The notes: generated by a model not told the origin, from the letters alone. Positions 19,455 to 31,161 are shown, numbered from the stretch's first letter. The stretch is 64,000 nt of DNA from Candidatus Thiobius zoothamnicola (GCA_030826945.1 JAPQLC010000010.1:113501-177500); one strand, 5' to 3'. Program-made: numbers and translations.

Positions 19455-19958
19455 ATGACGGACACTACATCAAAACTCAATCATCTGAATGGATATTTGC
19501 CGAAATCGAAAGAAACTACGCAAAATGCGTTAAAACTAAAAAATGTTACAAAAAACAAGCTATATCCAGCCTATGAAACGCCACAAGGAACGATTATTCA
19601 ACTGAATGGTCTCAGAACCAAACTTCCTAGTGGCGAAACACGACAAGCATTAACCAAATTTGCGGATGAAACAGGTTTAAAAAGTGTTTTGATTACTGGC
19701 GGAGCAGAAGCCAAGGGGCACAGTAAAGGAAGCTTCCATGGGAAAAATCTGGCGATTGATGTTGCAGGATCAAGTTTCAATAAACTGAGTCACGAAGAAG
19801 CAAGACAAGCTGCCCATAAAGCAGGATTCACACATGGTCTATACGAAGATTTCAAAGGATATAAGAAAGACCATTGGCATTTCCAGATTGGCGCAGGAAA
19901 TGGATTAACAGATAAACATTCGCTGTCGAACAAAACATTAACCGTCAAAAAGTATTGA
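19455..19958 (+). CDS. M15-like (D-Ala-D-Ala carboxypeptidase fold) zinc peptidase, putative
   Basis: A 167-residue protein without a signal peptide or membrane segment. Residues 80-145 carry a zinc peptidase signature: H95-x6-D102 in GSFHGKNLAIDVAG and H140-x-H142 in KKDHWHFQIG. This is the spacing of M15/hedgehog-type peptidases that cut peptidoglycan cross-links, including VanY-like enzymes, phage endolysins and some toxin effector domains. The N-terminal 60 residues are Lys-rich and not recognisable. It starts 61 bases after gspG, and a small exported protein starts 4 bases after its stop. Base composition is visibly AT-richer than in the T2SS genes. The family is assigned by motif only; substrate and secretion route are inference. 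Confidence 0.6.
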   Translation: MTDTTSKLNHLNGYLPKSKETTQNALKLKNVTKNKLYPAYETPQGTIIQLNGLRTKLPSGETRQALTKFADETGLKSVLITGGAEAKGHSKGSFHGKNLAIDVAGSSFNKLSHEEARQAAHKAGFTHGLYEDFKGYKKDHWHFQIGAGNGLTDKHSLSNKTLTVKKY

Positions 19959-19962
19959 TCTT

Positions 19963-20373
19963 ATGAGGTTACTTAACACTGTCCTGATCCTATTCATGGC
20001 AACGCCGATATCCACCTATGCGGCTTGCGAAATTGCTGGAGGCGCTTACACCAGCTTCGGCGGTTCCGAAATATTTATCCAATTGGATTTAAATGACAGT
20101 CATGCCTATAAACTCAGGCATGAAGCTTGGCTTCCCGGAAAACATGAAAAAAGAGAAGAAAAGCGATTAATAGGCCAATACTCATGTAACGGTGAAGTGC
20201 TAACGCTGACTTTTGGAAATTCGACGGGAAAAGCACGAGTATCTAAATTAGGTGAAAACCCGGTAAGCCTTCATCCAAACACCAAGGTGTTGGAATTTTG
20301 GATGGTCCAAGGACATGAGCTGGAATTTATGAGCAACGAAATTTTATACCCGTCACGAATAAACGCGCCCTGA
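19963..20373 (+). CDS. small exported protein paired with the M15-like gene
   Basis: A 136-residue protein with a clear signal peptide (MRLLNTVLILFMATPISTYA, cleavage before ACEIAGG) and therefore probably periplasmic. The mature part is short and beta-rich, with two cysteines (CEIAGG and YSCNGEV). I recognise no family. It starts 4 nt after the M15-like gene stop, so the two are co-transcribed. A periplasmic partner next to a peptidoglycan-peptidase gene is the arrangement expected for an immunity protein or inhibitor, but the sequence alone does not show this. Confidence 0.6.
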   Translation: MRLLNTVLILFMATPISTYAACEIAGGAYTSFGGSEIFIQLDLNDSHAYKLRHEAWLPGKHEKREEKRLIGQYSCNGEVLTLTFGNSTGKARVSKLGENPVSLHPNTKVLEFWMVQGHELEFMSNEILYPSRINAP

Positions 20374-20728
20374 ACCCGGCAAACCCCATCGCCACATTTG
20401 CGTTAACACTCAGACATTAACCAACCAGCTTTGGCATGCTGTTTCCCTTACGCGCCAAACATCATCCACCCAAAATAGGAGATGGATTGTTTTTGGATGA
20501 AATCACCGTTTGATCCGCTCATTTCAATATTCTGAATTATTTTACGCCAGCGGCCGAGTATCCTGTTAGAATCGCGCGCCTACGGCGTTCATCGGTCGGC
20601 GTCAGACCATACGGGTCGTTGGTAAGTTGATTCATTTCCCTCTCTTTACTACTTCATTAACACAATTTCCTGTCTGGGCCGAACCAGTTTCATTGAGATT
20701 GAGCAGACTGGTTCGGAGCATATTTCAC
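20374..20728 (+). promoter_or_regulatory. intergenic region with probable rhlE promoter
   Basis: This gap of about 355 bases carries a -10-like TAGAAT at 20567-20572 followed by a GC-rich start region (CGCGCGCC), a common look for housekeeping promoters in this class. The upstream TTTACG is spaced about 20 nt away, which is long. It would leave a leader of roughly 150 bases before rhlE. Long structured leaders are known for cold-inducible DEAD-box helicase genes, but I see no specific motif. No gene is supported in this gap. Confidence 0.4.
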
Positions 20729-22051
20729 ATGTCTTTTGAGAACCTTGGTTTATCCACCAATATTCTGCGCGCCGTACATAAAAAAGGCTATTCTCAAGCC
20801 ACTCCCATTCAATCGCAAGCAATACCTGTGATTTTGCAAGGGCGCGACATCATGGCCAACGCGCAAACCGGTACGGGAAAAACGGCGTGCTTTACCCTGC
20901 CATTACTGCAACGCCTGAGTTTAGAAACCAAACCACGTCGTAAAAAGTCACGATTACCTGTACGCGGATTGATTCTGGCGCCTACGCGTGAACTTGCGGC
21001 GCAAGTATCTGACAGCATTAGAACCTATGGCGAATATGTCCCATTGCGCACGCAGGTCGCGTTTGGCGGCGTGAATATCAATTCGCAAATACATAAGCTG
21101 CAACGCGGCGTGGATATCTTGGTCGCCACACCGGGACGCTTGCTCGATCTGACTCAACGGCATGCTGTCGATCTGTCACAGATTGAAATTTTGGTCATGG
21201 ATGAAGCTGATCGTATGTTGGATATGGGCTTTATTCACGATATCCGCAAAATACTCGCGCTATTACCGCCACAGCGCCAGAATTTAATGTTCTCGGCCAC
21301 TTTCTCCAACAATATCAAACAACTGGCGGATGGTATTTTACGCGATCCAGCGCAGATCGAAGTGGCGCGCCGCAATACGGCTGCAGAACGCATTTCGCAA
21401 ATTATTCATCCGGTTGACCGCAATCGTAAACGTGAATTACTTTCGCACATGATTGGCCGCAATAACTGGCAGCAGGTGCTGGTGTTCACCCGCACTAAAC
21501 ATGGGGCCAACCGCCTATCCGAACAGCTGTGCAAAGATGGGCTGTCAGCCGCTGCTATTCATGGCAATAAATCTCAGGGAGCGCGCACGCGAGCGCTGGC
21601 GGATTTCAAAGCAGGTAAAGTGCGGGTTTTAGTCGCCACGGATATCGCCGCGCGTGGCATCGATATTGATCATTTACCACATGTTGTGAATTTTGAATTG
21701 CCCAATGTGGCGGAAGATTACGTTCATCGTATAGGACGTACCGGACGGGCAGGCAAAGAAGGGCAGGCGATCTCACTGGTTTGTGTTGATGAATACAAAT
21801 TGCTCAATGATATTGAGAAATTGTTAAAACAGGATATTGAACAGGTCGTGTTACCTGGATACGAGCCGGATCCGTCCATCAAGGCGGAACCCATCATCAA
21901 AGGGAAAAGAAAACAACAACGAAAACCGCAAAGTAACAATGCGCCTTCTCAACAAAAACGCCATGCAATACGGAATAAAAACAAAACCGCTTCCCATCCA
22001 GGACGGACTGTTCAAAATAAATCGAGAAAACGGCAACCGCACGCGGCATAG
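20729..22051 (+). CDS. rhlE: ATP-dependent DEAD-box RNA helicase, RhlE type
   Basis: RNA helicase involved in ribosome assembly and RNA turnover. Motifs in order are the Q motif (TPIQSQAIP), I (AQTGTGKT), Ia ([10 protein letters not shown]), Ib (VATPGRLLD), II ([12 protein letters not shown]), III (SATFS), V ([11 protein letters not shown]) and VI ([11 protein letters not shown]). The last 60 residues form a basic tail typical of RhlE. The ATG at 20729 has GGAG 10 nt upstream. The open frame continues 34 codons upstream without support. Confidence 0.94.
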   Translation: MSFENLGLSTNILRAVHKKGYSQATPIQSQAIPVILQGRDIMANAQTGTGKTACFTLPLLQRLSLETKPRRKKSRLPVRGLILAPTRELAAQVSDSIRTYGEYVPLRTQVAFGGVNINSQIHKLQRGVDILVATPGRLLDLTQRHAVDLSQIEILVMDEADRMLDMGFIHDIRKILALLPPQRQNLMFSATFSNNIKQLADGILRDPAQIEVARRNTAAERISQIIHPVDRNRKRELLSHMIGRNNWQQVLVFTRTKHGANRLSEQLCKDGLSAAAIHGNKSQGARTRALADFKAGKVRVLVATDIAARGIDIDHLPHVVNFELPNVAEDYVHRIGRTGRAGKEGQAISLVCVDEYKLLNDIEKLLKQDIEQVVLPGYEPDPSIKAEPIIKGKRKQQRKPQSNNAPSQQKRHAIRNKNKTASHPGRTVQNKSRKRQPHAA

Positions 22052-22061
22052 GTGACGTAAA

Positions 22062-22087
22062 CCCCGGATTCGGGGAAATAAATCCCC
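22062..22087 (+). other. two overlapping hairpins between rhlE and relA
   Basis: CCCCG (22062-22066) pairs with CGGGG (22071-22075) over a GATT loop. The same G run plus A (GGGGA, 22072-22076) can instead pair with TCCCC (22083-22087) over an AATAAA loop. The two structures exclude each other. Six A residues follow instead of a T-run, so this is not a canonical terminator on the plus strand. It may end rhlE transcripts weakly or belong to the relA leader. Confidence 0.35.
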
Positions 22088-22195
22088 AAAAAATTTAACC
22101 GTTGAGTTTTACTGTCTACGCCGAATATGCATTATGATCAGTCAATCAATTGAAGGCTCAAGTTATCTTGCAGCCGCTTGACTGAATAAACGCAT

Positions 22196-24397
22196 TTGGT
22201 AGCGACAGACACGACTCTTCCCAAATCCGGCGTAATATCCGCACCACAAATCCGTGCCTGGCTGGATGATTTGGCTAAGCAGCGCAGCTCAGCGGATATG
22301 GCTCGGCTGCAAACCGCCGTTCACTGGATTCAAACCACGCAAAAAGACCGGGTTCAACTGGATGGTATGGAGAATCTGCTGGCTTTGCTGCACACGGCAG
22401 ACATCCTGAATCGCTTGAAAATGGATACTGACACCTTGCTCGCCGCTTTGTTGTCAGAGCAGCCGAAACTGGCGGATTTTCATCCCCGCCAATTGGCGCA
22501 AACCTTTGGCGAATCTGTTCTGCGCCTGGTACAGCAGGTCAGTAAAATCCGTGAATTGTCCGCCAGCGGTGCTCAAGTTGAAACGCAAGATACTGAGAAA
22601 CTGCGCCGCTTGTTATTGGCGGTCGCAGATGACGTCCGCGCGATCTTGTTACTGTTAGCGAAACGCCTGCGTTTGATGCGAAACCTGAGTCGGGCGCCTG
22701 CCGAATTACGTAAAATCCTCGCCAACGAAACTCAATCGGTACATGCCCCTTTGGCTAACCGCCTGGGCATTTGGCAATTGAAATGGGAACTTGAGGATTT
22801 GAGCCTGCGTTATTTGCAGCCTGATGTTTACCAACATCTGGTAGATAAACTGGCCGCCAAGCGGCGTGAGCGCGAAGCCTTCATCACGGATACCATTCAA
22901 CGCTTGGAAAAGCTTTGCCAATCACGCGGTATTTCCACTCAAGTGGCTGGCCGTCCGAAGCATATTTTCAGTATCTGGCTGAAAATGCAGCGTAAACATC
23001 TGGATTTCGAACAGGTTTTGGATGTTCGCGCGGTACGCGTTCTGGTGGATGAGGTCACCCAATGTTACGAAACATTGGGTTTGGCCCACGCAACCTGGCG
23101 ACCAATCCCCGGTGAATTTGATGATTATATCGCCCGTCCCAAACCCAATGGCTATCAGTCACTACATACCGCCGTGATTGGGGAAGACGGCAAGCCACTG
23201 GAAATCCAGATACGGACTCACGCCATGCATGAACAGGCGGAGCGTGGCGTGGCCGCGCATTGGCGCTATAAGGAATGTCGTGAACAGGATGGTGAATTGG
23301 AAAGACGAATTATCTGGCTGCGGCGTTGGTTAGAGGAACCTGACCGCGCCCAATCCACTTTGGAGGTTGAAGATGATTTCACCGCCCGACGCATTTATGT
23401 ATTGTCACCGCAAAGCAAAGTCGTGGATCTACCGGTCGGCGCGACGCCGGTGGATTTTGCTTACGCGATCCATTCCGATGTCGGCCATCGTTGCCGTGGC
23501 GCTAAAGTGGATGGACGGATTGTCCCATTATCGAAAAAACTGCGTAGCGGCCAGCAGGTTGAAATTCTCACCGCAAAGCAAGGAGGCCCCAGCCGGGATT
23601 GGTTGAATGCACAAGCTGGTTATGTTAACACCAGCAAGGCGTTGAATCGCATCCGCCAATGGTTCAAACAACAACAGTACGGCCAGCATGTGCAAACCGG
23701 CAAACAAATATTGGAGCGTGAGATCAGACGCCTCGGTTTGCCCAAGCCAGACATCACCAAACTGGCGCACGCCATGAAATATCGCCAGGATGATGAATTA
23801 CTGGCGGCATTAGGACGCGGTGATTTATCCGCTATCCAGGTGCTGCATATTGATGAGTCCAACCAATCTGCGCCGCCTTTCACTGAGATAGATCAACCCG
23901 CTTTGCGTAAAACACCGCGCCAACCCAATGGCGGCAACGACACAAGCAGACAGGTGGTGGTCGCCGGTATCAGCGACTTACTGACTCAGATGGCACGTTG
24001 CTGTAAGCCCGTGCCAAATGATCCCATCATTGGTTATATCACCAAAGGCCGGGGCGTCACCGTGCATCGCCAGGATTGCCGGATGATCCGCAAATTAGGT
24101 GCGGCGCAGCCAGAACGTTTGTTGGAAGTCAACTGGAGCGAACAACGTTCAGATGCGGGTTTTTTAGTGGATTTACAAGTGAAGGCAGCGGATCGCCATG
24201 GCCTGCTGAATGATGTTTCTTCGGTATTGACCCAAGCCCAGGTTGAGGTGCTCGGCGTACAGTCGCGGTCGAACGCGCAAAAGACACAAACCCATATGCG
24301 CATGACCTTGGAAGTGCGCCATATGGCGGAGCTGAGTCAGGTGATTGAGCGATTGGCGCAAATTCCTGATGTATCGGATGTCCATCGTATTGTGTGA
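22196..24397 (+). CDS. relA: (p)ppGpp synthetase RelA
   Basis: Ribosome-associated enzyme that makes (p)ppGpp from ATP and GTP or GDP when uncharged tRNA enters the A site. The N-terminal hydrolase domain lacks the HD metal motif, so it should be inactive. The synthetase domain has the EFDD motif of monofunctional RelA in PGEFDDYIARPKPNGYQSLHT. It is followed by TGS (IYVLSPQSKVVDLPVGATPVDFAYAIHSDVGHRC), a zinc-finger or RIS region with ARCCKPVPNDPIIGYITKGRGVTVHRQDC, and a C-terminal ACT domain. It is 733 residues. The start is assigned to a TTG, giving MVATDTT, which resembles E. coli MVAVR; no clear ribosome-binding site is seen. Confidence 0.96.
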   Translation: MVATDTTLPKSGVISAPQIRAWLDDLAKQRSSADMARLQTAVHWIQTTQKDRVQLDGMENLLALLHTADILNRLKMDTDTLLAALLSEQPKLADFHPRQLAQTFGESVLRLVQQVSKIRELSASGAQVETQDTEKLRRLLLAVADDVRAILLLLAKRLRLMRNLSRAPAELRKILANETQSVHAPLANRLGIWQLKWELEDLSLRYLQPDVYQHLVDKLAAKRREREAFITDTIQRLEKLCQSRGISTQVAGRPKHIFSIWLKMQRKHLDFEQVLDVRAVRVLVDEVTQCYETLGLAHATWRPIPGEFDDYIARPKPNGYQSLHTAVIGEDGKPLEIQIRTHAMHEQAERGVAAHWRYKECREQDGELERRIIWLRRWLEEPDRAQSTLEVEDDFTARRIYVLSPQSKVVDLPVGATPVDFAYAIHSDVGHRCRGAKVDGRIVPLSKKLRSGQQVEILTAKQGGPSRDWLNAQAGYVNTSKALNRIRQWFKQQQYGQHVQTGKQILEREIRRLGLPKPDITKLAHAMKYRQDDELLAALGRGDLSAIQVLHIDESNQSAPPFTEIDQPALRKTPRQPNGGNDTSRQVVVAGISDLLTQMARCCKPVPNDPIIGYITKGRGVTVHRQDCRMIRKLGAAQPERLLEVNWSEQRSDAGFLVDLQVKAADRHGLLNDVSSVLTQAQVEVLGVQSRSNAQKTQTHMRMTLEVRHMAELSQVIERLAQIPDVSDVHRIV

Positions 24398-24415
24398 TCT
24401 GGATGCCGTTGATAA

Positions 24416-25786
24416 TCAGCGGCGCTCTTTGATTTCAACCCCCCGATCACGCAATTTGCGATACAAATGGGTGCGCTCAACCCCAATAGTCTGCGCCATT
24501 TGAGTGACATTGCCTTCTGCTTGGGTCAAATGATATTGCAAATAAGCTTTTTCAAAGGATTCGCGAGCCTCGCGCAGCGGCTGATCCATGGACACACTGC
24601 CAATCATCGGTTGAGGCTGAGTGCGGACAATCTGTTGCCCAATAGCGTTTTTGACTTCATCCAAGCTGATTTCACCGGCGCCTTGGAAAATCAATATCCG
24701 CTGTACCAGATTAATCAATTCACGCACATTGCCGGGCCAAGCATAGTCACGTAAATAATCTTGTGCCACCGTGGAGAATACGCGATGCGGCAGGCGTTCT
24801 TGTTCAACCAACTGGTTAACCGCATGTTCAAGCAACACCGGCACATCTTCAAGCCGGTCGCGCAAGGCCGGAACCTGAATCGGCACAACATTCAGCTGAT
24901 AAAACAGATCTTCACGGAATCTACCTTCAGCCACCGCTGCTTGTAAATCCTGCTGAGTCGCCGCGATAATCCGGGCGTCGATATGTACCGGCTCAGTGCC
25001 GCCAACACGCAAAAAGTCGCCGCTATCCAGAGCCGCGACAAATTGCGCTTGGACATCCATATCCATATCGGCGACTTCGTCAAGAAACAACACACCGCCG
25101 CCAGCTTGCTCAAGACGACCATATTGGACATGGTCCTCCGCTTCGCGGCCAAACAATTCCAAAGCGGCCCCGCTATGGGTGATCGCCGCCACGCCGATAT
25201 CAATAAAAGGGCGTTGACTGCGCGCGCTATGTGCATGCAAATACCGCGCGATGGTTTCCCGTCCACTGCCTGGCTCTCCACTGATCAATACCCAACTATC
25301 ATGTCGCGCGATGCGTTTAACCTGTTCACGCAATTGCTGGATCGCCGGGCTATTGCCAATAGGCTCAATCCAATCGTTGGTGCGACGACGCAAACCGGAA
25401 TTTTCATCCAGCAAACGACGCGCTTCCAGTGCATGTTCGACGGACAGTAATAATTTGGCTAAAGATAACGGCTTTTCCAAGAAATCATAAGCACCCAACC
25501 GGGTTGCCTCAACAGCAGTCTCCACTGTGCCATGTCCTGACATCATGATCACAGGGCAAGGTAACTCGCCATTAACTAACCAGGATTTCAGCAGACTGAT
25601 CCCATCCATGTCAGGCATCCAAATATCCAGCAGGATTAAATCCGGACGGCGTTCTCTCAGACTCCGTCGGGCGCTGGCCGCATTATCTGCCATAGCAACT
25701 TGATAGCCTTCATCGCGCAGGATATCACTGACTAACTGACGTATATCAGGTTCATCGTCCACCACCAGAATATAAGCCGTGCTCAT
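24416..25786 (-). CDS. ntrX: NtrX-like sigma-54-family response regulator with altered P-loop
   Basis: Three-domain regulator: receiver (MSTAYILVVDDEPDIRQLV, phosphoacceptor Asp in LILLDIWMPDMDG), AAA+ domain, and a C-terminal Fis-type helix-turn-helix (GNVTQMAQTIGVERTHLYRKLRDRGVEI). The AAA+ domain is unusual. The Walker A reads GEPGSGRETIARYLH, with Arg where Lys is expected. The GAFTGA sigma-54 contact loop is missing, the sequence passing from LELFGREAEDHVQYGRLEQA directly to GGVLFLDEVADMD. Loss of GAFTGA is known in NtrX-type proteins. The ATG at 25786 has GGAG 5 nt upstream. No ntrY-like sensor kinase is adjacent. Confidence 0.85.
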   Translation of the reverse strand: MSTAYILVVDDEPDIRQLVSDILRDEGYQVAMADNAASARRSLRERRPDLILLDIWMPDMDGISLLKSWLVNGELPCPVIMMSGHGTVETAVEATRLGAYDFLEKPLSLAKLLLSVEHALEARRLLDENSGLRRRTNDWIEPIGNSPAIQQLREQVKRIARHDSWVLISGEPGSGRETIARYLHAHSARSQRPFIDIGVAAITHSGAALELFGREAEDHVQYGRLEQAGGGVLFLDEVADMDMDVQAQFVAALDSGDFLRVGGTEPVHIDARIIAATQQDLQAAVAEGRFREDLFYQLNVVPIQVPALRDRLEDVPVLLEHAVNQLVEQERLPHRVFSTVAQDYLRDYAWPGNVRELINLVQRILIFQGAGEISLDEVKNAIGQQIVRTQPQPMIGSVSMDQPLREARESFEKAYLQYHLTQAEGNVTQMAQTIGVERTHLYRKLRDRGVEIKERR

Positions 25787-26012
25787 CTTCACTCCTATCA
25801 TTAACCAAGCTATGTGATAATTACGCAGCGCTCCGTCAATGGCAATCATATGCCTTCGGCACTGCTTACGGTATTTCGCCGCAAAGCCCATCGCGCCGGA
25901 AATAGTTTATCCTATCGCTAAATGATGTAACGTCCTTGCAGCACGTCCTTTGGATGATCAGTTGCTTGCGCGATATGACGTGCCTCACACAGCGGCCAGT
26001 ACAGCCGCTTGA

Positions 26013-27341
<1,329 letters not shown>

Positions 27342-27481
27342 ATATTGCAATCTCATTCGCCTGACAAAGCACGCATTATGGCTATTTTGCAATCAGCAAA
27401 GCACCGCTCAATTGAGTAAAATAATTACCCAGCCAATCTGGAACATTGAAATTGCGCTAAATTATCAGGGCCGAGACAACC

Positions 27482-28123
27482 ATGCAATTTAAGACACCCA
27501 TCACCATTGCTTTATCCAAGGGCCGCATCTTCAAGGATACTTTGCCATTACTGGAGAAGATTGGCATCCATCCACTGGATGACATCAAAACAACCCGCAA
27601 ACTGATTTTAGACACCAATCAGAATAACGTTAAATTGGTGCTGATCCGCGCCACTGACGTGCCCACCTATGTGCAGTGGGGCGCGGCGGATTTTGGTGTC
27701 ACCGGCAAGGATGTATTGCTGGAGCATGGCGGAGATGGACTTTATGAACCATTGGATCTGAAAATCGCCCAATGCCAATTATGGGTGGCCGGTTACCCGG
27801 ATGCTGATACTCACGTCCGGCGTTTGCGCGTAGCCAGTAAATATGTGCAATCAGCGCGTGATTTTTTCCATGCCCGTGGTCAACAAATAGAATTGATCAA
27901 GCTCTATGGTTCGATGGAACTAGCACCCATTGTCGGTTTGGCCGATGTGATTGTCGATTTGGTCGAAACGGGTAATACACTGAAAGCCAATGGCTTAGTT
28001 CCATTGGAATTCATTACCGACATCAGCTCACGATTGGTGGCGAACAAGGCTTCCTGGAAAACCAAGCATGAAGACTGTAAAAAATTCGTTAATGCATTAC
28101 GTGACGTGATTGAACAGGAGTAA
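27482..28123 (+). CDS. hisG: ATP phosphoribosyltransferase HisG, short form
   Basis: First enzyme of histidine synthesis, joining ATP and PRPP. It begins [24 protein letters not shown] and has the PRPP-binding loop in [21 protein letters not shown]. At 213 residues it lacks the C-terminal regulatory domain of the long form. Short HisG proteins work with the HisZ regulatory subunit, which is not in this window. It is separated from murA by 140 bases and followed after three bases by hisD. Confidence 0.95.
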   Translation: MQFKTPITIALSKGRIFKDTLPLLEKIGIHPLDDIKTTRKLILDTNQNNVKLVLIRATDVPTYVQWGAADFGVTGKDVLLEHGGDGLYEPLDLKIAQCQLWVAGYPDADTHVRRLRVASKYVQSARDFFHARGQQIELIKLYGSMELAPIVGLADVIVDLVETGNTLKANGLVPLEFITDISSRLVANKASWKTKHEDCKKFVNALRDVIEQE

Positions 28124-28126
28124 CGC

Positions 28127-29428
28127 ATGGCCGACATTCTCAAACTGAATGCCAATGACGCTGATTTCGACCAACAATTGAATCAATTGCTCGCATGGGA
28201 GGGTATTGCCGACCCGCAAATCCATCAGACGGTTAATGACATCATCAATACCGTGCGTACCCAGGGCGACCCAGCGCTTATTGACTACACCCAGCGTTTT
28301 GACCAATGGCATCCTGAAAATCCAGCGGATTTATGCATCTCAACCGAGCGATTAGAACAAGCTTGGCAAAGTTTGTCCGCCGTACAGCAGCAAGCTTTAC
28401 AGCATGCAGCGGACCGCATTCGCGCCTATGCCGAACAGCAAAAAATGACGGGGTGGCGCTATACGGAAGAAGATGGCACTGTGCTGGGTCAACAAGTCAC
28501 ACCTTTGGACCGGGTGGGATTGTACGTTCCCGGCGGCAAAGCGGCTTACCCCTCATCAGTCTTAATGAATGCTTTACCGGCGAAAGTGGCCGACGTGGAT
28601 CAACTTATTATGGTCACACCAACCCCGAATGGCACCATGAACGAATTAGTGTTGGCCGCCGCGCATCTGTGCAGCGTAGATCAAGTCTTTGCGATCGGTG
28701 GCGCACAGGCTGTCGCCGCATTAGCTTATGGCACATCAATGATCCCTGGCGTTGATAAAATTGTTGGTCCGGGAAACATTTATGTCGCGACTGCTAAACG
28801 TGCGGTATTCGGCCAGGTCGGCATTGATATGGTGGCTGGGCCATCTGAAATTCTCGTGATTTGTGATGGCCAGACTGATCCTGACTGGATCGCCATGGAT
28901 TTATTCTCGCAAGCTGAACATGATGAAGACGCGCAAGCCATCTTACTATGCCCGGATGCTGATTTTTTGGCGCAGGTTGAATCCAGCATGGATCAACTGC
29001 TGCCCAAGATGCAACGACGCGACATTATTGCAACCGCGCTACGTCATCGCGGCGCGTTGATTCACTGTCGCCATCTCGATCAGGCGGTTGAAATCGCCAA
29101 CCAGATTGCGCCTGAGCATCTGGAATTATCCATTGCCGACGCTGAATCTTATCTCCATAAAATCCGTCATGCCGGTGCCATCTTCGTCGGACCTCACACA
29201 TCAGAACCGCTCGGTGATTATTGCGCCGGCCCTAATCACGTTTTACCGACCTCGCGCACCGCACGTTTCAGCTCGCCACTAGGCGTTTATGATTTCCAAA
29301 AACGCACCAGCCTGATCATGGCTTCACCCGAAGGGGCACATACATTAGGACGCACAGCCGCCACATTGGCACGCGGCGAAGGTTTAGAGGCTCATGCGCG
29401 CTCGGCTGAATACCGGTTACAATCATGA
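28127..29428 (+). CDS. hisD: histidinol dehydrogenase HisD
   Basis: Zinc enzyme catalysing the last two oxidations from L-histidinol to L-histidine. It is recognised by [23 protein letters not shown], the signature [37 protein letters not shown], and [28 protein letters not shown] with active-site Glu and His. It is 433 residues. Its stop overlaps the hisC start as ATGA. Confidence 0.98.
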   Translation: MADILKLNANDADFDQQLNQLLAWEGIADPQIHQTVNDIINTVRTQGDPALIDYTQRFDQWHPENPADLCISTERLEQAWQSLSAVQQQALQHAADRIRAYAEQQKMTGWRYTEEDGTVLGQQVTPLDRVGLYVPGGKAAYPSSVLMNALPAKVADVDQLIMVTPTPNGTMNELVLAAAHLCSVDQVFAIGGAQAVAALAYGTSMIPGVDKIVGPGNIYVATAKRAVFGQVGIDMVAGPSEILVICDGQTDPDWIAMDLFSQAEHDEDAQAILLCPDADFLAQVESSMDQLLPKMQRRDIIATALRHRGALIHCRHLDQAVEIANQIAPEHLELSIADAESYLHKIRHAGAIFVGPHTSEPLGDYCAGPNHVLPTSRTARFSSPLGVYDFQKRTSLIMASPEGAHTLGRTAATLARGEGLEAHARSAEYRLQS

Positions 29429-30492
29429 CCCAAGCCAATCGATGGATACGCGAAGAAATACGCCATTTATCTGCGTATTCGGTGCAAGATGCCAAAGGCC
29501 TGATTAAGTTAGATGCGATGGAAAATCCCTACACATGGCCAGAAACTTTGCGCGTTGAATGGGCTGAACAACTGCAAAACACCCACGTTAACCGCTATCC
29601 AGACCCTCACGCCACAGAGCTTGGCGAGCAACTCAGAGCAGCGATGGCGATCCCACCTGACATGGCGGTATTACTGGGTAATGGTTCAGATGAGATTATC
29701 CAGATCATCGCGATGACTTTGGGAAGTGGGCACACCATCCTGTCAGTCGAACCCAGCTTTGTCATGTATCGCATGGTCGCCACATTTTGTGGCTTGGAGT
29801 ATGTCGGTGTACCACTTAAACCGGAAGATTTTTCGCTGGATATGCCCGCCATGCTACAAGCGATTGAACAACGCCAGCCCGCAGTGATTTTCCTGTCTTA
29901 CCCCAATAACCCAACTGGCAATTTGTTTAACGCAGAAGAAATTCAGATATTGATTGAAGCGGCTCCTGGCCTAGTCGTGGTGGATGAGGCTTATGCGCCC
30001 TTCACGCAAGCCAGCTTTATGTCTCAACTTGGTCAATACGATAATCTGGTCGTCATGCGCACCGTCTCCAAAATGGGTTTGGCTGGGTTGCGCCTTGGTC
30101 TGCTTGCTGGTCGAGAAGCTTGGTTAAAAGAATTTGACAAAGTGCGTCTGCCTTACAATGTCAACACCCTGACTCAAGTCAGCACACGCTTTGCGCTAAA
30201 ACACAAAGCCATTTTTGACCAACAAACCCAAGCGATTTGCCAGGAACGAGAGCGTTTACTCAGTTTATTCAACCAACTATTTGGCTTTAAGGCGTTTCCA
30301 TCGCAAACTAATTTTATTTTGCTCAGAACGCCGGACGGCGAGGCGGAAAAATATTTCAACGGACTCAAGGATCACGGTATTCTCATTAAAAAGCTTTGCG
30401 GCAGCCACCCTATACTGAGAAACTGTTTACGGCCAACCGTCGGTACACCTGAGGAAAATGCAGCAATGCTACAAGCATTACTAGCTATTTAG
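29425..30492 (+). CDS. hisC: histidinol-phosphate aminotransferase HisC
   Basis: PLP-dependent class I/II aminotransferase that makes histidinol phosphate from imidazole acetol phosphate. Typical segments are [56 protein letters not shown] and the PLP-lysine motif [16 protein letters not shown]. It is 355 residues. It is last in murA-hisGDC; the rest of the his pathway is not in the window. Confidence 0.96.
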   Translation: MTQANRWIREEIRHLSAYSVQDAKGLIKLDAMENPYTWPETLRVEWAEQLQNTHVNRYPDPHATELGEQLRAAMAIPPDMAVLLGNGSDEIIQIIAMTLGSGHTILSVEPSFVMYRMVATFCGLEYVGVPLKPEDFSLDMPAMLQAIEQRQPAVIFLSYPNNPTGNLFNAEEIQILIEAAPGLVVVDEAYAPFTQASFMSQLGQYDNLVVMRTVSKMGLAGLRLGLLAGREAWLKEFDKVRLPYNVNTLTQVSTRFALKHKAIFDQQTQAICQERERLLSLFNQLFGFKAFPSQTNFILLRTPDGEAEKYFNGLKDHGILIKKLCGSHPILRNCLRPTVGTPEENAAMLQALLAI

Positions 30493-30525
30493 TCAGTTAA
30501 TCACAACATTACTGCAAATATATAT

Positions 30526-31161
30526 TCAGCTTGGATCTGGCATTGCCTTTGGCAAGCTGTTTTCTACAGCGGGATTTAATTCGCCCGGCATTTTTTGGGG
30601 TACTGTGTTTTCAGCCTCGGCAGGCATGGTTGAGACATCTGTTTCAGTATCGATTTTTTCTGCAATGACAATAATGCCGATTTTGGGATGATCCAGATAA
30701 TGTAATTCACCACTACGCATGCGCCGATTCAATTGGATTCGATGATTTTCATCATCACGCAATAACAGATCGGCATCCAAATGCAGATAACGGCCTCGAC
30801 TTATACTGATCACCCCCCCGATGCGTTGACCACCCATTGCATACCAAATTTTATTAGCGCGATCAGGTACATCTTGACGCCAGTTTAAGTGCGAATGTAT
30901 TTGCAGGCCTTTTTGATATAAAGTGTCAGTAACTTTACCTAACACTTTTTCCGCCAATAATGACGTATTATGAGCAGACATTCTGGACAGATGATTTTTG
31001 GCGAGATTGAAATCTGGCTCGCCTGAGCTTGTTGACCAGATATCCTGATTTTCCGCATGGCGTTCAAATAAGATCAATTCGATATCATAAATATCGGCGC
31101 TGGTTAATGTTGGGATTAACAACACCAAAAAGCTAATAAAAAATAAATGTTGCTTCAACAT
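30526..31161 (-). CDS. CsiV-like exported protein
   Basis: It has a signal peptide (MLKQHLFFISFLVLLIPTLTSA) followed at once by DIYDIELILFERHAEN, the hallmark of the CsiV family, which includes a peptidoglycan-binding envelope protein first described in Vibrio. The segment GGVISISRGRYLHLDADLLLRD is also typical. It is about 211 residues, with a Pro/Glu-rich tail. The ATG at 31161 is chosen over an upstream TTG because it starts the signal peptide. It is convergent with hisC; the usual neighbour mfd is not present. Confidence 0.75.
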   Translation of the reverse strand: MLKQHLFFISFLVLLIPTLTSADIYDIELILFERHAENQDIWSTSSGEPDFNLAKNHLSRMSAHNTSLLAEKVLGKVTDTLYQKGLQIHSHLNWRQDVPDRANKIWYAMGGQRIGGVISISRGRYLHLDADLLLRDDENHRIQLNRRMRSGELHYLDHPKIGIIVIAEKIDTETDVSTMPAEAENTVPQKMPGELNPAVENSLPKAMPDPS

